From: an uncultured Rubripirellula sp.
Lineage (GTDB): Bacteria; Planctomycetota; Planctomycetia; Pirellulales; Pirellulaceae
DNA: 64,000 nt
Direction: 5' to 3'
Assembly: GCA_938045805.1 (NCBI GenBank)
Contig: CALIBL010000009.1
Location: 33,418 to 97,417, forward strand
The notes under the pieces are model-generated. The model was given only the letters and a program-made list of their open reading frames with translations, did not search any database and was not told the DNA's origin. Numbering within the stretch: the first letter of the stretch is position 1; each line of letters begins with the position of its first letter. This document shows positions 63,830 to 64,000 of this stretch, piece by piece. A program made the position numbers and the translations under genes.

Positions 63830-64000
63830 CTATCGCATCAATCAAAAAGGGGTCAGGAATGCTCTGTAGAAAAGGTGCCGAATCGTACAGGATCATGATA
63901 TTGTGTGTGATTGCGAGCAGCATCATGTCACGTCGACGACTGTAATAGGATCGTCCAGACGTCGAATCTCCCTGTCTTCGCTTGATCATGCTGAAGACGG
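63768..64000 (-). mobile_element. C-terminal remnant of a DDE transposase (IS4/IS5-like) beside tRNA-Arg
   Basis: The minus-strand frame entering from the right edge reads VFSMIKRRQGDS, then SYYSRRRDMMLLAITHNIMIL, matching the C-terminal end of IS4/IS5-type DDE transposases (the region after the catalytic Glu, with the YxxR and THN patterns). After about 63885 the frame loses that resemblance but stays open without a stop through the tRNA gene to 63768. Most of the element is outside the window, so whether it is intact cannot be judged; the missing native stop suggests a truncated or displaced end. Confidence 0.6.

Noticed and set aside
63697..63945. Plus-strand frame across tRNA-Arg
   Set aside because: It is a translation of the tRNA itself (the familiar VAQGIEHRF-type artefact).
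1..64000. CRISPR array, prophage, rRNA operon or defence island
   Set aside because: No regularly spaced direct repeats, phage structural genes or rRNA-like sequence were seen; accessory content is limited to the right edge.

Overview
The window looks like an ordinary chromosomal stretch of a planctomycete, most likely close to Rhodopirellula/Pirellulaceae. This is inferred from gene content, not from a database search. The clues are a Planctomycetes-type ECF sigma factor translationally coupled to a membrane Ser/Thr kinase, a DUF1080 secreted protein, PQQ-propeller and PhoD-like exported proteins, an FHA-linked class III cyclase, a very large Ser/Asn/Gly/Asp-rich membrane protein of DUF4175 type, a sigma-70 factor with extra N-terminal helix-turn-helix modules, and many short operons interleaved on both strands. 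Base composition is close to 50% GC and fairly even throughout. Non-ATG starts (GTG, TTG) are frequent, and several are fixed by 4-base start/stop overlaps.

Layout. 1-5.1 kb: a class III cyclase cut by the left edge, a BaiN-type flavoprotein, a GT4 glycosyltransferase and a TlpA-like lipoprotein. 5.5-8.6 kb: a sensorless histidine kinase followed by a receiver-GGDEF-EAL protein, a compact c-di-GMP signalling unit. 8.6-13.1 kb: a U32/RlhA-like protein and the unusual sigma factor. 13.7-20.7 kb: two exported proteins of unknown function, obg-coaX, and a J-domain-like membrane protein. 20.8-24.0 kb: an M20 peptidase and a sigma-54 activator, convergent. 24.2-27.5 kb: fabI, then a tightly coupled thioredoxin-like / toroid-repeat / ABC-ATPase trio. 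27.5-35.4 kb: recG, an SseB-like protein, an FeS-type photolyase, a secreted alpha/beta hydrolase and an HTH protein. 35.8-41.7 kb: the giant low-complexity membrane protein, dihydroorotase and a DUF1080 protein with a clear terminator. 42.0-51.0 kb: ECF sigma plus kinase, metallophosphoesterase plus SixA, PQQ-propeller, PhoD-like phosphatase and CBS-type family II pyrophosphatase.

51.2-57.6 kb is a long minus-strand housekeeping block: gdhA, aroF-tpiA, secG, yicC-gmk-rpoZ-coaC. It covers amino-acid and glycolytic enzymes, protein export, nucleotide and CoA synthesis and the RNA polymerase omega subunit. 57.6-63.6 kb holds an unknown protein, a radical SAM protein, a tandem YHS-like cysteine protein, a CYTH (class IV cyclase-type) protein, thiE and a secreted SGNH hydrolase. 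The right edge has tRNA-Arg(CCU), with the C-terminal remnant of a DDE transposase running antisense into it.

CoA synthesis appears twice (coaX near 18 kb, coaC near 51 kb). Nucleotide second messengers recur (class III cyclase, GGDEF/EAL protein, CYTH protein). No CRISPR array, prophage, rRNA or dedicated defence island was seen. The best candidates for something little described are the sigma factor with three added DNA-binding modules, the thioredoxin/toroid/ABC trio lacking a permease, the lone CoaC decarboxylase with a changed key residue, the acidic-tailed SecG and the giant low-complexity membrane protein.
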